Shown here in pieces: positions 48,037 to 56,397 of a DNA stretch of 64,000 bases. Origin of the DNA: Actinomycetes bacterium (GTDB lineage Bacteria > Actinomycetota > Actinomycetes > Actinomycetales > Microbacteriaceae). The stretch covers positions 8,679-72,678 of the forward strand of contig JAEWJX010000120.1 of assembly GCA_023386365.1 (NCBI GenBank). The letters are read 5' to 3'. Under the pieces are notes generated by a model. The model was not told the origin of the DNA and ran no database searches. It saw only the letters and a program-made list of their open reading frames with translations. Every line of letters starts with the position of its first letter. Position 1 is the stretch's first letter. Position numbers and translations under genes: made by a program.

Positions 48037-49070
48037 CGCAGCGCCGCGAGCAGCTCCGCGCCCGTCTCGGGTCGGATCTCGTAGTTCGCACTGAACGAGA
48101 GGCGGGTGACGAGCCCCGCGAAGCGTTCCCGCAGCTGCGCGGCGACCTCGGCCGCGGATCCGACGGCGGCGAACGCGGCGAGCATGTCGTCGTCGACGAC
48201 GGCGCCCATCTCGGCCCACTCGCCACGTCGGGCCGCAGCGTTCAGGCGCTCGTGCGCGGCCTCCCACCCGTGCAGGGCGAGCACCGGCAGGTAGTCGGGA
48301 GTCGACCCGTAGAAGGCGATCTGCTGCCGGGTGGCGGCGATCGCGCGGTCCAGTTCCTGCTGCGTATCCCCGACGGCGATGAACGCCGGCACCGAGAGAC
48401 CCAGCGTCGCCGCGTCGCGGCCGGCGGATGCGGCGCCCCGCTCGAGCGCCGGACGGGTGACCTCGCGCAGGTACCGCTCGGTGGTGAAGGTGTGGGCGAG
48501 CACTCCGTCGGCGACGGCGCCCGCGGACTCGGTCATCTTCTCGCCGACCGCCGCGATCCAGATCGGCGGTAGGCCGAACGGGTTCGGACCCGGCGAGAAG
48601 AAGGGCGTCATCAGGGTGTGCCGGTAGTGCTCGCCCTCGAAGGCGAGCCTCTCGCCTGTCTCCCACGACGACCAGATCGCGCGCACCGCACCCACGTACT
48701 CGCGCATCCGGGCGGCGGGCGCCGACCAGGGCATCGAGAAACGGCGCTCGATGTGCGGCTTCACCTGCGAGCCGAGACCGAGGATGAAACGGCCACCCGA
48801 CACCAGCTGCAGGTCGTTCGCCGTCTCGGCGACCGTCATCGGGCTGCGGGCGAATGCAACAGCGATACCGGTCATGAGGCTGACCCGCTCGGTGCGCATC
48901 GCGGCCGCGGCGAGGGAGACGAACGGGTCGTGTTTGGTCTCGGCGGCGAAGATGCCGTCGTAGCCGGCCGCCTCCAGGTCGGCCGCACCCCCGGCGAAGG
49001 CGCGGGGGTCGGTGCCGGCGTCGCCGCCCGCGTCGATGAGGAAGGGGGCTGTCGTCGCGTCGTCGCTCAC
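48033..49070 (-). CDS. LLM class F420-dependent oxidoreductase (TIGR03617-like)
   Basis: A 345-aa LLM oxidoreductase resembling the TIGR03617 group: AAETKHDPF, RTERVSLMTGIAVAFARSPM, FILGLGSQVKPHIERRF and FSPGPNPFGLPPIWIAAVG. The GTG start at 49070 is chosen because CAGGAT lies 6 bases upstream; the frame open further upstream is not coding. Cofactor F420 is by family; substrate unknown. Confidence 0.88.
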   Translation of the reverse strand: MSDDATTAPFLIDAGGDAGTDPRAFAGGAADLEAAGYDGIFAAETKHDPFVSLAAAAMRTERVSLMTGIAVAFARSPMTVAETANDLQLVSGGRFILGLGSQVKPHIERRFSMPWSAPAARMREYVGAVRAIWSSWETGERLAFEGEHYRHTLMTPFFSPGPNPFGLPPIWIAAVGEKMTESAGAVADGVLAHTFTTERYLREVTRPALERGAASAGRDAATLGLSVPAFIAVGDTQQELDRAIAATRQQIAFYGSTPDYLPVLALHGWEAAHERLNAAARRGEWAEMGAVVDDDMLAAFAAVGSAAEVAAQLRERFAGLVTRLSFSANYEIRPETGAELLAALR

Positions 49071-49076
49071 CCGGCC

Positions 49077-49082
49077 ATCCTG
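49077..49082 (-). promoter_or_regulatory. -10-like CAGGAT, leaderless LLM gene
   Basis: Minus-strand CAGGAT, 6 bases (GGCCGG), GTG at 49070. Confidence 0.4.
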
Positions 49083-49203
49083 CCGCATCCGCCACGGCCG
49101 GCCGCCGGACGTTGTGGAACCGACTAGCCGAGGCCCGGCGGGACCGCAACGCCCTTGTCGCATTTCGCCGACCGGACGAGCGTCGAAGGCAGGAAGGAGC
49201 ACC

Positions 49204-50166
49204 ATGACCGTCATCGGATTCCACGCGTCGCACGAGCAGGCGCCCCCCTCCCGCCTTCTCGACGCCGTCCGGCTCGCCGAGCAGGCGGGCTTCGAGGCGG
49301 CAATGTGCTCCGACCACTTCGCCCCCTGGAGTGTGCGTCAGGGCCACTCCGGCTACTCGTGGAGCTGGTTGGGGGCGGCTCTGGCGTCGACCCGCCTCCG
49401 GTTCGGTGTGGTCACCGCCCCCGGGCAGCGCGCGCACCCGGCGGTTGTCGCCCAGGCGATCGGGACGCTCGGCGAGATGTTCCCCGGGCGGTTCTGGGCG
49501 GCGCTCGGCAGCGGCGAGGCCGTCAACGAGCACATCACGGGCAACGCGTGGCCCGACCACTCGGCCCGCAACATCCGCCTGCACGAGTCGGCCGAGACGA
49601 TCCACCGGATGCTGCGCGGGGAGACGGTCGACGTCGACGGCAGCATCCGGGTGCACGAGGCGCGCCTGTGGTCGGCGCCGGATGTGCCACCGCCGCTGAT
49701 CGGTGCCGCGATCAGCGCCGAGACGGCGGGCGAGGTGGCGCGCTGGGCCGACGGCCTGATCACCACCGCCCAAGCACCGGACGTGCTGGACCGGGTGATC
49801 CGGTCGTATCGGGACGCCGGCGGTCGAGGACCCGTCGCCGTGCAGGCCCACTTCAGTTGGGCGCGCACCGACGAGGAGGCACTCGACATCGCCCACGATC
49901 AGTGGCGGCACGGGGTGATCACCCCTCCCGAGCTGTGGGACATCGAGGCCCCGGAGGAGTTCGACCGCCGCAGCGCGCACGCGACGCGCGCCGACACGGC
50001 CGAGCGGGTGTTCGCATCCGCCGACCCCGCCGCGCACCTGGAGCGCCTGCGCGCGCTCACCCGCCACGACATCGACGAGCTCTACCTGCACAACGTTGGG
50101 CAGGCCCACGATGACTACCTCACCGTGTTCGGCCGCGAGGTGCTGCCCGCCCTGAAGGAGGCGTGA
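49204..50166 (+). CDS. LLM-family flavin oxidoreductase (TIGR03885-like)
   Basis: A 320-aa LLM protein close in pattern to the TIGR03885 group of probable non-F420 flavin oxidoreductases: CSDHFAPWSVRQGHSG, APGQRAHPAVVAQAIG, FWAALGSGEAVNEHITG. It begins with ATG after GGAAGGAGC, unlike the leaderless LLM genes nearby. It overlaps the GH13 gene by one base (TGATG), so the two proteins are probably made together. Confidence 0.88.
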   Translation: MTVIGFHASHEQAPPSRLLDAVRLAEQAGFEAAMCSDHFAPWSVRQGHSGYSWSWLGAALASTRLRFGVVTAPGQRAHPAVVAQAIGTLGEMFPGRFWAALGSGEAVNEHITGNAWPDHSARNIRLHESAETIHRMLRGETVDVDGSIRVHEARLWSAPDVPPPLIGAAISAETAGEVARWADGLITTAQAPDVLDRVIRSYRDAGGRGPVAVQAHFSWARTDEEALDIAHDQWRHGVITPPELWDIEAPEEFDRRSAHATRADTAERVFASADPAAHLERLRALTRHDIDELYLHNVGQAHDDYLTVFGREVLPALKEA

Positions 50167-51827
50167 TGAAGATCACCGACACCAGCGACATGTGGTGGAA
50201 GACGGCCGTCGTCTACTGCCTCGACGTGGAGACCTACATGGACTGGGACGGCGACGGCCGGGGCGACATCGAAGGGCTCACCCACCGCCTCGACCACCTG
50301 TCCGAACTCGGCGTCACCTGCCTCTGGCTGATGCCGTTCTACCCCACCCCCGGTATGGACGACGGGTACGACGTCTCCGATTTCTTGAACGTGGATCCCC
50401 GCCTCGGCGACCTCGGACGGATGGCGGAGCTGCTGCGCATGGCCCAGGACCGCGGGATGCGGGTGATCGTCGACCTCGTGGTCAACCACACCTCCGACCA
50501 GCACCCCTGGTTCCGGGCGGCCCGCTCAAGCCGGGACTCCGAATTCCACGACTACTACGTGTGGCGGGACGAGAAGCCGAAGAAGGAAGCAGCGACCGTG
50601 TTCCCCGGCGAGGAGACGAGCGTGTGGAACTACGAGGAGAAGGTGGACCGGTACTACCTGCACAGCTTCTACTCGCACCAACCCGACCTGAATATCGCCA
50701 ACCCGCGGGTGCGTGACGAGATCGCCCGCGTGATGGGGTTCTGGCTGCAGATGGGGGTGTCGGGTTTTCGTGTGGACGCCGTGCCGTTCCTCATCGATCT
50801 GCCGGAAGGCACCGCCGGTGACCCGCACCGGCACCTGCGCGACCTGCGGCGGTTCCTGCAGCGTCGCTCACGCGACGCGATCCTGCTGGGCGAGGTGAAT
50901 CTCCCCTACGACCAGCAACTGGAGTTCTTCGGCGGGGGCGACGGCGCGTCGCAGCTGACTATGCAGTTCGACTTCGTGGGGATGCAGGCGCTGTACCTGT
51001 CGCTGGCGCGGCGTGACGCATCCGCGCTGACCGCAGCGCTGCGCGCCCGTCCCGTGCTGCCTCCCGAGGCGCAGTGGGCGAACTTCGTGCGCAACCACGA
51101 CGAGCTCACCCTCGACAAGCTCAGCGACGACGAACGCGAGGAGGTGTTCGCCGCCTTCGGCCCCGAACCGGAGATGCAGATCTACGGTCGCGGGATCGTG
51201 CGGCGGCTGCCGTCGATGCTCGACGGCGACCCGCGCCGCATCCGCATGGTCTACAGCCTCATGTTCTCGCTGCCCGGTACGCCGGTGCTGTTCTACGGCG
51301 AGGAGATCGGGATGGCCGAGAACCTGCAGATGCCGGGTCGCCACGCGGTGCGCACGCCCATGCAGTGGTCGGATGATCGACACGGCGGCTTCTCGTCGGC
51401 GGTCCGGTCGCGGCTCGTCTCGCGCCCGCCGGAGGGCGGCTACGCACCCGAGCATGTGAACGTGATCGACCAACGCCACGACCCCGACTCGCTGCTGCAC
51501 CACATGCAACTGCTCGCCACCCGGTACCGGTCGTCGTCGGAGATCGGGTGGGGCGAGTTGGAGATCCTCGACCATGACCAGCCGTCGGTGTTCGCCCACT
51601 CGGTGCGTTCCGACACGGGCCGCATGATCGCGGTGCACAACCTCGCTCCGGAGGCGACCAGCGTGGCGCTGCGGGTGCGCGACGAACCCGAGGGCACGAT
51701 CCTGTCGGACCTGCTGCGGGAGGCGACGACCCCGCTGCCGGCGCGGGGGCGCGTGGAGGTGGAGATCGAAGCCTACGGGTACCGGTGGATGCGGGTGCTG
51801 CGGCCCGGTGACCGCCGCCTCAGTTGA
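50166..51827 (+). CDS. GH13 alpha-amylase family enzyme (trehalose-synthase-like)
   Basis: A 553-aa cytosolic GH13 protein. Conserved regions: DLVVNHTS, GFRVDAVPF (nucleophile Asp), LLGEVN (acid/base Glu), VRNHDEL (third Asp); C-terminal beta domain from about 450. The N-terminal VVYCLDVETYMDWDGDG resembles trehalose synthase / maltose glucosyltransferase enzymes, but the true reaction is not shown. ATG at 50166 with GGAGG 4 bases upstream. Translationally coupled to an LLM gene, an unusual pairing. Confidence 0.9.
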   Translation: MKITDTSDMWWKTAVVYCLDVETYMDWDGDGRGDIEGLTHRLDHLSELGVTCLWLMPFYPTPGMDDGYDVSDFLNVDPRLGDLGRMAELLRMAQDRGMRVIVDLVVNHTSDQHPWFRAARSSRDSEFHDYYVWRDEKPKKEAATVFPGEETSVWNYEEKVDRYYLHSFYSHQPDLNIANPRVRDEIARVMGFWLQMGVSGFRVDAVPFLIDLPEGTAGDPHRHLRDLRRFLQRRSRDAILLGEVNLPYDQQLEFFGGGDGASQLTMQFDFVGMQALYLSLARRDASALTAALRARPVLPPEAQWANFVRNHDELTLDKLSDDEREEVFAAFGPEPEMQIYGRGIVRRLPSMLDGDPRRIRMVYSLMFSLPGTPVLFYGEEIGMAENLQMPGRHAVRTPMQWSDDRHGGFSSAVRSRLVSRPPEGGYAPEHVNVIDQRHDPDSLLHHMQLLATRYRSSSEIGWGELEILDHDQPSVFAHSVRSDTGRMIAVHNLAPEATSVALRVRDEPEGTILSDLLREATTPLPARGRVEVEIEAYGYRWMRVLRPGDRRLS

Positions 51828-51836
51828 GGACGCACG

Positions 51837-52706
51837 CTAGCCGACGAGCTGCTGTGCGAAGACGTGCGGCGTGAAACCGGTGAGGTCGCCGATGCCCTCG
51901 CCCTGGCCGACGAGCTTCACCGGGATGCCGGTCTTCTCCTGCACGGCGAGCACGAACCCGCCCTTCGCCGAGCCGTCGAGCTTGGTGAGCACGAGACCGG
52001 TGACGCCGGCGTGTTGGATGAAGGCATCCGCCTGCGCGAGACCGTTCTGCCCCGTGGTGGCGTCGAGCACCAGCAGCACCTCGGCGATCGGCTCCAGCTT
52101 CTCGACCACGCGGCGCACCTTGCCGAGCTCGTCCATGAGGCCCGACTTCGTCTGCAGGCGCCCCGCGGTGTCGATGATCACGATCTCGACCCCGTCGCGC
52201 TGGGCGAGCTCCACCGTCTGGAAGGCGACGGATGCCGGATCCTGCCCCGCCTGCTGCGGGCGCACGATCCGCGCCCCCGAGCGCTCGGCCCAGGTGGCGA
52301 GCTGCTCGACCGCGGCCGCGCGGAACGTGTCGGCCGCACCCACCACGACCGAGCGGCCGTGGTTGGTGAGGAACTTGGAGAACTTGCCGATCGTGGTGGT
52401 CTTGCCGACGCCGTTCACCCCGACGACGAGCACCACCGCGGGGCGCGCGGTGAGGGTGAGCGTGGAGTCGAGCTTCGCCAGCCGCTCCTCGATGGTCTCG
52501 CGCAGCATCCGCTGCAGGTCCTTCGGGTCGGTGGTGCGGTAGCGCTCCACCTTGGCGCGCAGCTCGTCGACGATCGTCTCGGTGAGGTCGGGCCCGAAGT
52601 CGGCCCCGAGCAACGCATCCTCGAGGTCGTCCCAGGTGCCGTCGTCGATCGTCGGCTTCGCGAACATGCCGCGCAGAGCGCCGCCGAGAGACCAGGATGC
52701 CGCCAT
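51837..52706 (-). CDS. ftsY: Signal recognition particle receptor FtsY
   Basis: A 289-aa NG-domain GTPase, the docking partner of Ffh. GVNGVGKTTTIGK, DTFRAAAVEQL, DTAGRLQTKSGLM and TKLDGSAKGG are the SRP GTPase motifs. The acidic A domain is nearly absent, so membrane binding probably uses the short N-terminal helix. TAGCCT lies 6 bases before the ATG (leaderless). Confidence 0.96.
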   Translation of the reverse strand: MAASWSLGGALRGMFAKPTIDDGTWDDLEDALLGADFGPDLTETIVDELRAKVERYRTTDPKDLQRMLRETIEERLAKLDSTLTLTARPAVVLVVGVNGVGKTTTIGKFSKFLTNHGRSVVVGAADTFRAAAVEQLATWAERSGARIVRPQQAGQDPASVAFQTVELAQRDGVEIVIIDTAGRLQTKSGLMDELGKVRRVVEKLEPIAEVLLVLDATTGQNGLAQADAFIQHAGVTGLVLTKLDGSAKGGFVLAVQEKTGIPVKLVGQGEGIGDLTGFTPHVFAQQLVG

Positions 52707-52712
52707 GCGCCC

Positions 52713-52718
52713 AGGCTA
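52713..52718 (-). promoter_or_regulatory. -10 element TAGCCT, leaderless ftsY
   Basis: Minus-strand TAGCCT, 6 bases, ATG of ftsY; 15 bases from the divergent phosphatase -10. Confidence 0.5.
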
Positions 52719-52733
52719 CCGGGCCTCCTGGGG

Positions 52734-52739
52734 CAGGAT
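52734..52739 (+). promoter_or_regulatory. -10-like CAGGAT, leaderless phosphatase gene
   Basis: CAGGAT, 6 bases, GTG at 52746; this selects GTG over the in-frame ATG three bases earlier. Confidence 0.4.
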
Positions 52740-52745
52740 GGGATG

Positions 52746-53303
52746 GTGACTCTCGCGTTCATCCGACACGGCCAGACCGACTGGAACCGGGAGGGGCGCC
52801 TGCAGGGTTCCAGCGACATCCCGCTCAACGACACCGGGCGCGAGCAGGCGCTCGCGGCGGTTCCGATGCTCGCCGAGTGGAACTGGGATGCCATCGTCAG
52901 CTCTCCGCTCGGGCGGGCGCGGGAGACGGCGCAGATCGTGGCCGACGGTCTCGGCCTGCCGCTCGGCCCCGCGTACACCGAACTGGTGGAGCGCGACTAC
53001 GGGCCGCTGGAGGGCATGTCCGACACCGAGGTGATGGCCCGCTGGCCCGACCGGCGCTACCCGGGTGCGGAGCCCCTCGATGACGTCGTGGAGCGCTGCC
53101 TGAACGGCCTCATGCACATCGACCGCGACTACCCCGACCAGAACGTGGTGGTGGTGTGCCACGGCACGATCATGAAGTACACGCTCATCCGCCTCACCGG
53201 CCACCCGATCGAGGTGATCCTCAACGGCACGGTCTCGGCGATCGAACGCGACGGCGACCGGTGGCGGGTGCTGACGATCAACGGCGAGCCGGTCGAGGGC
53301 TGA
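52746..53303 (+). CDS. Histidine phosphatase family protein
   Basis: A 185-aa phosphoglycerate-mutase-like phosphatase. The phospho-accepting His is in AFIRHGQTDWN, with SSPLGRARETA and the distal His in VVCHGTIMKY. The substrate cannot be told (phosphosugar, nucleotide or protein). The downstream serine hydrolase gene starts 29 bases later with its own -10 element. Confidence 0.88.
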   Translation: MTLAFIRHGQTDWNREGRLQGSSDIPLNDTGREQALAAVPMLAEWNWDAIVSSPLGRARETAQIVADGLGLPLGPAYTELVERDYGPLEGMSDTEVMARWPDRRYPGAEPLDDVVERCLNGLMHIDRDYPDQNVVVVCHGTIMKYTLIRLTGHPIEVILNGTVSAIERDGDRWRVLTINGEPVEG

Positions 53304-53319
53304 CGACGGCGGCTACCCC

Positions 53320-53325
53320 TAACCT
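53320..53325 (+). promoter_or_regulatory. -10 element TAACCT, leaderless serine hydrolase gene
   Basis: TAACCT, 7 bases, GTG at 53333. Confidence 0.5.
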
Positions 53326-53332
53326 GGCCTCT

Positions 53333-54730
53333 GTGACCAGCGCCGCACTCCCCCGCAGCACCCCCGAAGCGCAGGGCGTCGCCACGCCCGCGCTCCGATC
53401 GCTTCTGTCCGCTCTCGACAGCGAACTCGACTCCGTACACGGTGTCGTCATCGTGCGGCACGGCCACATCGTCGCCGAGGCCGGATGGGCGCCGTACGGA
53501 GTCGAGCGCCCGCACGCCATGTACTCGGTGAGCAAGTCGTTCACCGCGAGCGCCGTCGGGTTCGCCGTGGCGGAGGGGCTGCTCACGGTCGACGACCGGC
53601 TCATCGACCACTTCCCCGAGGCGGCACCGACCGAGCCCGACGCGCGCCTGCGCGAACTGCGGGTGCGCCACCTGCTCACGATGACCACCGGCCACGCCGA
53701 CGACACCACCGACATCCTGCTCGAGGCCGACGACCGCGTGAGCGCGTTCCTGCGCATCCCGCTCGCCGCCGACCCTGGCACCCTGTTCGTCTACAACACG
53801 GGAGCCAGCTACGTGCTGTCGGCGCTCGTGCAGCGCCTCACCGGCGAACGGCTGCTCGACTACCTCACGCCGCGTCTGCTTGAACCGCTCGGCATCACCG
53901 GCGCCCGGTGGGAGCAGGATCACAACGGCATCGACATGGGCGGCTTCGGCCTCACCATCACCACGCGCGACGTGGCCGCGTTCGGGCAGCTGTTCCTGCA
54001 GAAGGGCGCGTTCGGCGGGCGGCAGCTGCTCTCGCCTGAGTGGGTGGAGACCGCATCCTCCCCGCTGGTGCCGAACTCGGGCGACAACCCCGACTGGCAG
54101 CAGGGGTACGGCTACCAGATGTGGACGAGCCGGCACGGCTACCGCGGCGACGGCGCGTTCGGGCAGTTCTGCCTCGTACTCCCGGACGACGACGCGGTGA
54201 TCGCGATCACCGGCAGCCTGCCCGACATGCAGAAGCCGCTCGACATCCTCTGGGCGCATCGCGAGGCGCTGTTCGGTGAGACGCCTCCCGCCTCCGACGG
54301 TGCCGGCACCCCGCTCGTCGCGCAGCTACAGGTGCCGGGCCCCGCATCCGTGGTCGCCCTCCCGGCCGCGCTCTCGGGTGTCCGCTACACGATCGACGAC
54401 GGCGGGTTCGAGGCGATCCGGGTCGAACCGGATGCGGTGGGCACCGCCCTGGTGCTCACCGCCGGGGGTGTCGACCACCGGATCGCGGTCGGCGCCGACA
54501 CCTGGGCGCCCGGGATCACCGACTTCGCCCCGCACCCGGGCATGGCGATCATCAGCCGCGGCGGCTGGGCCGACGAGTACACCTTCCGCGCACGCACCCT
54601 CGCCGCCGACGACCCGCACGGCTTCGACCACGAACTCGTCTTCGACGGAGACGGCGTCGTGTGGACGAGCCGCGAACTCGTGTCGTTCGGTCCGATCGTC
54701 ACGCAGCGGGCGGAGGGCCGGCGGGCGTAG
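53333..54730 (+). CDS. Serine hydrolase of the beta-lactamase class C / PBP-like family
   Basis: A 465-aa protein without a clear signal peptide. The SxxK nucleophile is in MYSVSKSFTAS, the Tyr-Asn-like motif is YNTGAS, and the third motif region is HGYRGDGAFGQF. After the catalytic domain (about 20-320) a beta-rich domain of about 140 residues follows. Probably an esterase or peptidase, not a drug-resistance enzyme. Its last 32 bases overlap the end of the convergent membrane-protein gene. Confidence 0.85.
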   Translation: MTSAALPRSTPEAQGVATPALRSLLSALDSELDSVHGVVIVRHGHIVAEAGWAPYGVERPHAMYSVSKSFTASAVGFAVAEGLLTVDDRLIDHFPEAAPTEPDARLRELRVRHLLTMTTGHADDTTDILLEADDRVSAFLRIPLAADPGTLFVYNTGASYVLSALVQRLTGERLLDYLTPRLLEPLGITGARWEQDHNGIDMGGFGLTITTRDVAAFGQLFLQKGAFGGRQLLSPEWVETASSPLVPNSGDNPDWQQGYGYQMWTSRHGYRGDGAFGQFCLVLPDDDAVIAITGSLPDMQKPLDILWAHREALFGETPPASDGAGTPLVAQLQVPGPASVVALPAALSGVRYTIDDGGFEAIRVEPDAVGTALVLTAGGVDHRIAVGADTWAPGITDFAPHPGMAIISRGGWADEYTFRARTLAADDPHGFDHELVFDGDGVVWTSRELVSFGPIVTQRAEGRRA

Positions 54731-56354
54731 CGGCCCCCGCCTTCGCCGCCGCGGCCTGTTTGGCGCGGCGTTCGACGACCCCGTCGATCACCCAGACACC
54801 CACAGCCAGCAGCCCGAGCGCCAGGAACAGCAGCAGCCACCGGCCGAAACCGCCGCCCACCTCGCCCCACGCCTCGGGGATGGTGAACATCACCAGCACG
54901 AACGCGGCCGCCCCCACCGCGTAGGCGATCGCCCACACCCACTTGCGCCACGCGAACAGCACGGCCCCGTCGAGCGCGAGCAACGGCAGCAGCGCCAACG
55001 GCAGCGTCGAGACCCCCTCCACGACGATGCCGCTGAACAGTTCGGCCAGCCCCCGGAACAGCACGCTGCCCGGCACCGCGTCGGCGAGCGGGCCGAACGC
55101 CGAGTACCCGATCCACGCACCGAGCGCCAGCAGCAGGGCCGCACCCGAACCGAGCAGGATCACAAGCGCGTCGCGCGAGGCGACGAGCGTGATCGCGAAG
55201 GTGAGGCCCGCCACCAGGCCGAAGATCACCCCCGGTTCGAACTGCAGCAGCCGCGCCACCAGCACGGTGAGCGCCACCACCACGAGCGACCCGAACCGGA
55301 ACGTGATGGTGGGGCGCGCATCCGGCTGCAGCTTGCGCAGCACGGCGATCACCACGATCCAGCCCACCACGTTCAACAGCACGAACGAGATGAGCGAGGT
55401 GATGATGAGCCGCACCGACATCGGGTTGAGACCGAACGCCGGATCCACGAACCCGGCGATCACCGCCGCGAGCACGAACCCCGGCCACACCAGCCACGAG
55501 GGGGCGCGGCGCTTCGCCGGGTCGGATGCGGGAGGGCCGGATGCGGATGCGGTCTTCGTCACCCGCTTCGCCCGGCGCTTGTGCAGCCAGTCGAGCATCC
55601 CCGACCAGTGCTTGCCGAGCACCTTGTTGAGCAGGTAGCCGGGGAACCCGACCACCAGCATCAGGAACACGGCCGAGCCGCCCAGCACCGCCAGCTGGGT
55701 CGCCGACGGGACGGCCTCCGCGATCGTGCGCAGCGCGCTGAGCACGCTCGGGTCCGACGCCCCCGTGGCGCGGGCGTACGGGCCTGCCGTCACCTGCACC
55801 TCGACCACCAGGCTCGGCGTTTCCCAGTCCGGCCAGTTCTGGTACTCCTGCCCGTCGGTGTAGGTGAAGTCGATCACGTCGTTGCCGGTGTTCGCGTTCC
55901 CGAACCGCCCACCCACATACGCCGGCGGTTCGTCGAGGGCGGCGAGTTGGTCGGCGCCGATCGCGACGCTCTGCCCGTCGCCCGCGCCCGGATCCAGCTG
56001 CGAGACCTCGGAGCCGGTCGCCCAGCCCGCCTCCTCGAACGAACGCAGGATCGCGACCAGGTCGTCGACGGTGGTGTCGACGTAGAACAGGTTGTAGCCG
56101 TAGGAGAGCTCCGGGTCGGGCACGATCCGGTCGCTCAGCACCGCCGCGCAGCTCCACGGGTGGCCCTGCAGCGGCGGAGGCACGTAGTCGCTCGGCGGCT
56201 GGAACAGCTCCCACGATCCCTCGTCCCAGCTGGTGCCCGCGCACGCCTCCGGGCCGTCGAGGGCCACCGCCGGCGTAGCCGTCGCCAGCGGCAGAGTCGT
56301 CGCCCCGGCGAACACGGCGACCGTCGCAGCGAGACGCCGCATCCGCGAAACCAT
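54699..56354 (-). CDS. FGLLP-type polytopic membrane protein, paralog 1
   Basis: A 551-aa protein: signal peptide (1-31), an extracellular domain of about 165 residues with a conserved Cys pair (CAGTSWDEGSWELF and WSCAAVL), one TM, a basic cytosolic linker, then about seven TM segments. The core FGLNPMSVRL, RLLQFEPGVIFGLVAGL, LPLALLPLLALDG and WVWAIAY matches the pattern remembered for FGLLP motif-containing membrane proteins, with the FGLLP block diverged to ALLP. Function unknown. Paralog of the next gene. Confidence 0.75.
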   Translation of the reverse strand: MVSRMRRLAATVAVFAGATTLPLATATPAVALDGPEACAGTSWDEGSWELFQPPSDYVPPPLQGHPWSCAAVLSDRIVPDPELSYGYNLFYVDTTVDDLVAILRSFEEAGWATGSEVSQLDPGAGDGQSVAIGADQLAALDEPPAYVGGRFGNANTGNDVIDFTYTDGQEYQNWPDWETPSLVVEVQVTAGPYARATGASDPSVLSALRTIAEAVPSATQLAVLGGSAVFLMLVVGFPGYLLNKVLGKHWSGMLDWLHKRRAKRVTKTASASGPPASDPAKRRAPSWLVWPGFVLAAVIAGFVDPAFGLNPMSVRLIITSLISFVLLNVVGWIVVIAVLRKLQPDARPTITFRFGSLVVVALTVLVARLLQFEPGVIFGLVAGLTFAITLVASRDALVILLGSGAALLLALGAWIGYSAFGPLADAVPGSVLFRGLAELFSGIVVEGVSTLPLALLPLLALDGAVLFAWRKWVWAIAYAVGAAAFVLVMFTIPEAWGEVGGGFGRWLLLFLALGLLAVGVWVIDGVVERRAKQAAAAKAGAATPAGPPPAA

Positions 56355-56397
56355 GCGTGAAAACTAGCGGAGCGGACGCTTCCGGCGACAGTGCCGG

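Noticed and set aside
50166..51827. Naming the GH13 protein trehalose synthase outright
   Set aside because: The GH13 catalytic residues are present, but features separating trehalose synthase from related glucosyl hydrolases cannot be judged by eye.
53333..54730. Reading the serine hydrolase as a beta-lactamase resistance gene
   Set aside because: It lacks a signal peptide, has an extra C-terminal domain and a diverged Tyr motif, pointing to a general esterase/peptidase-like member.
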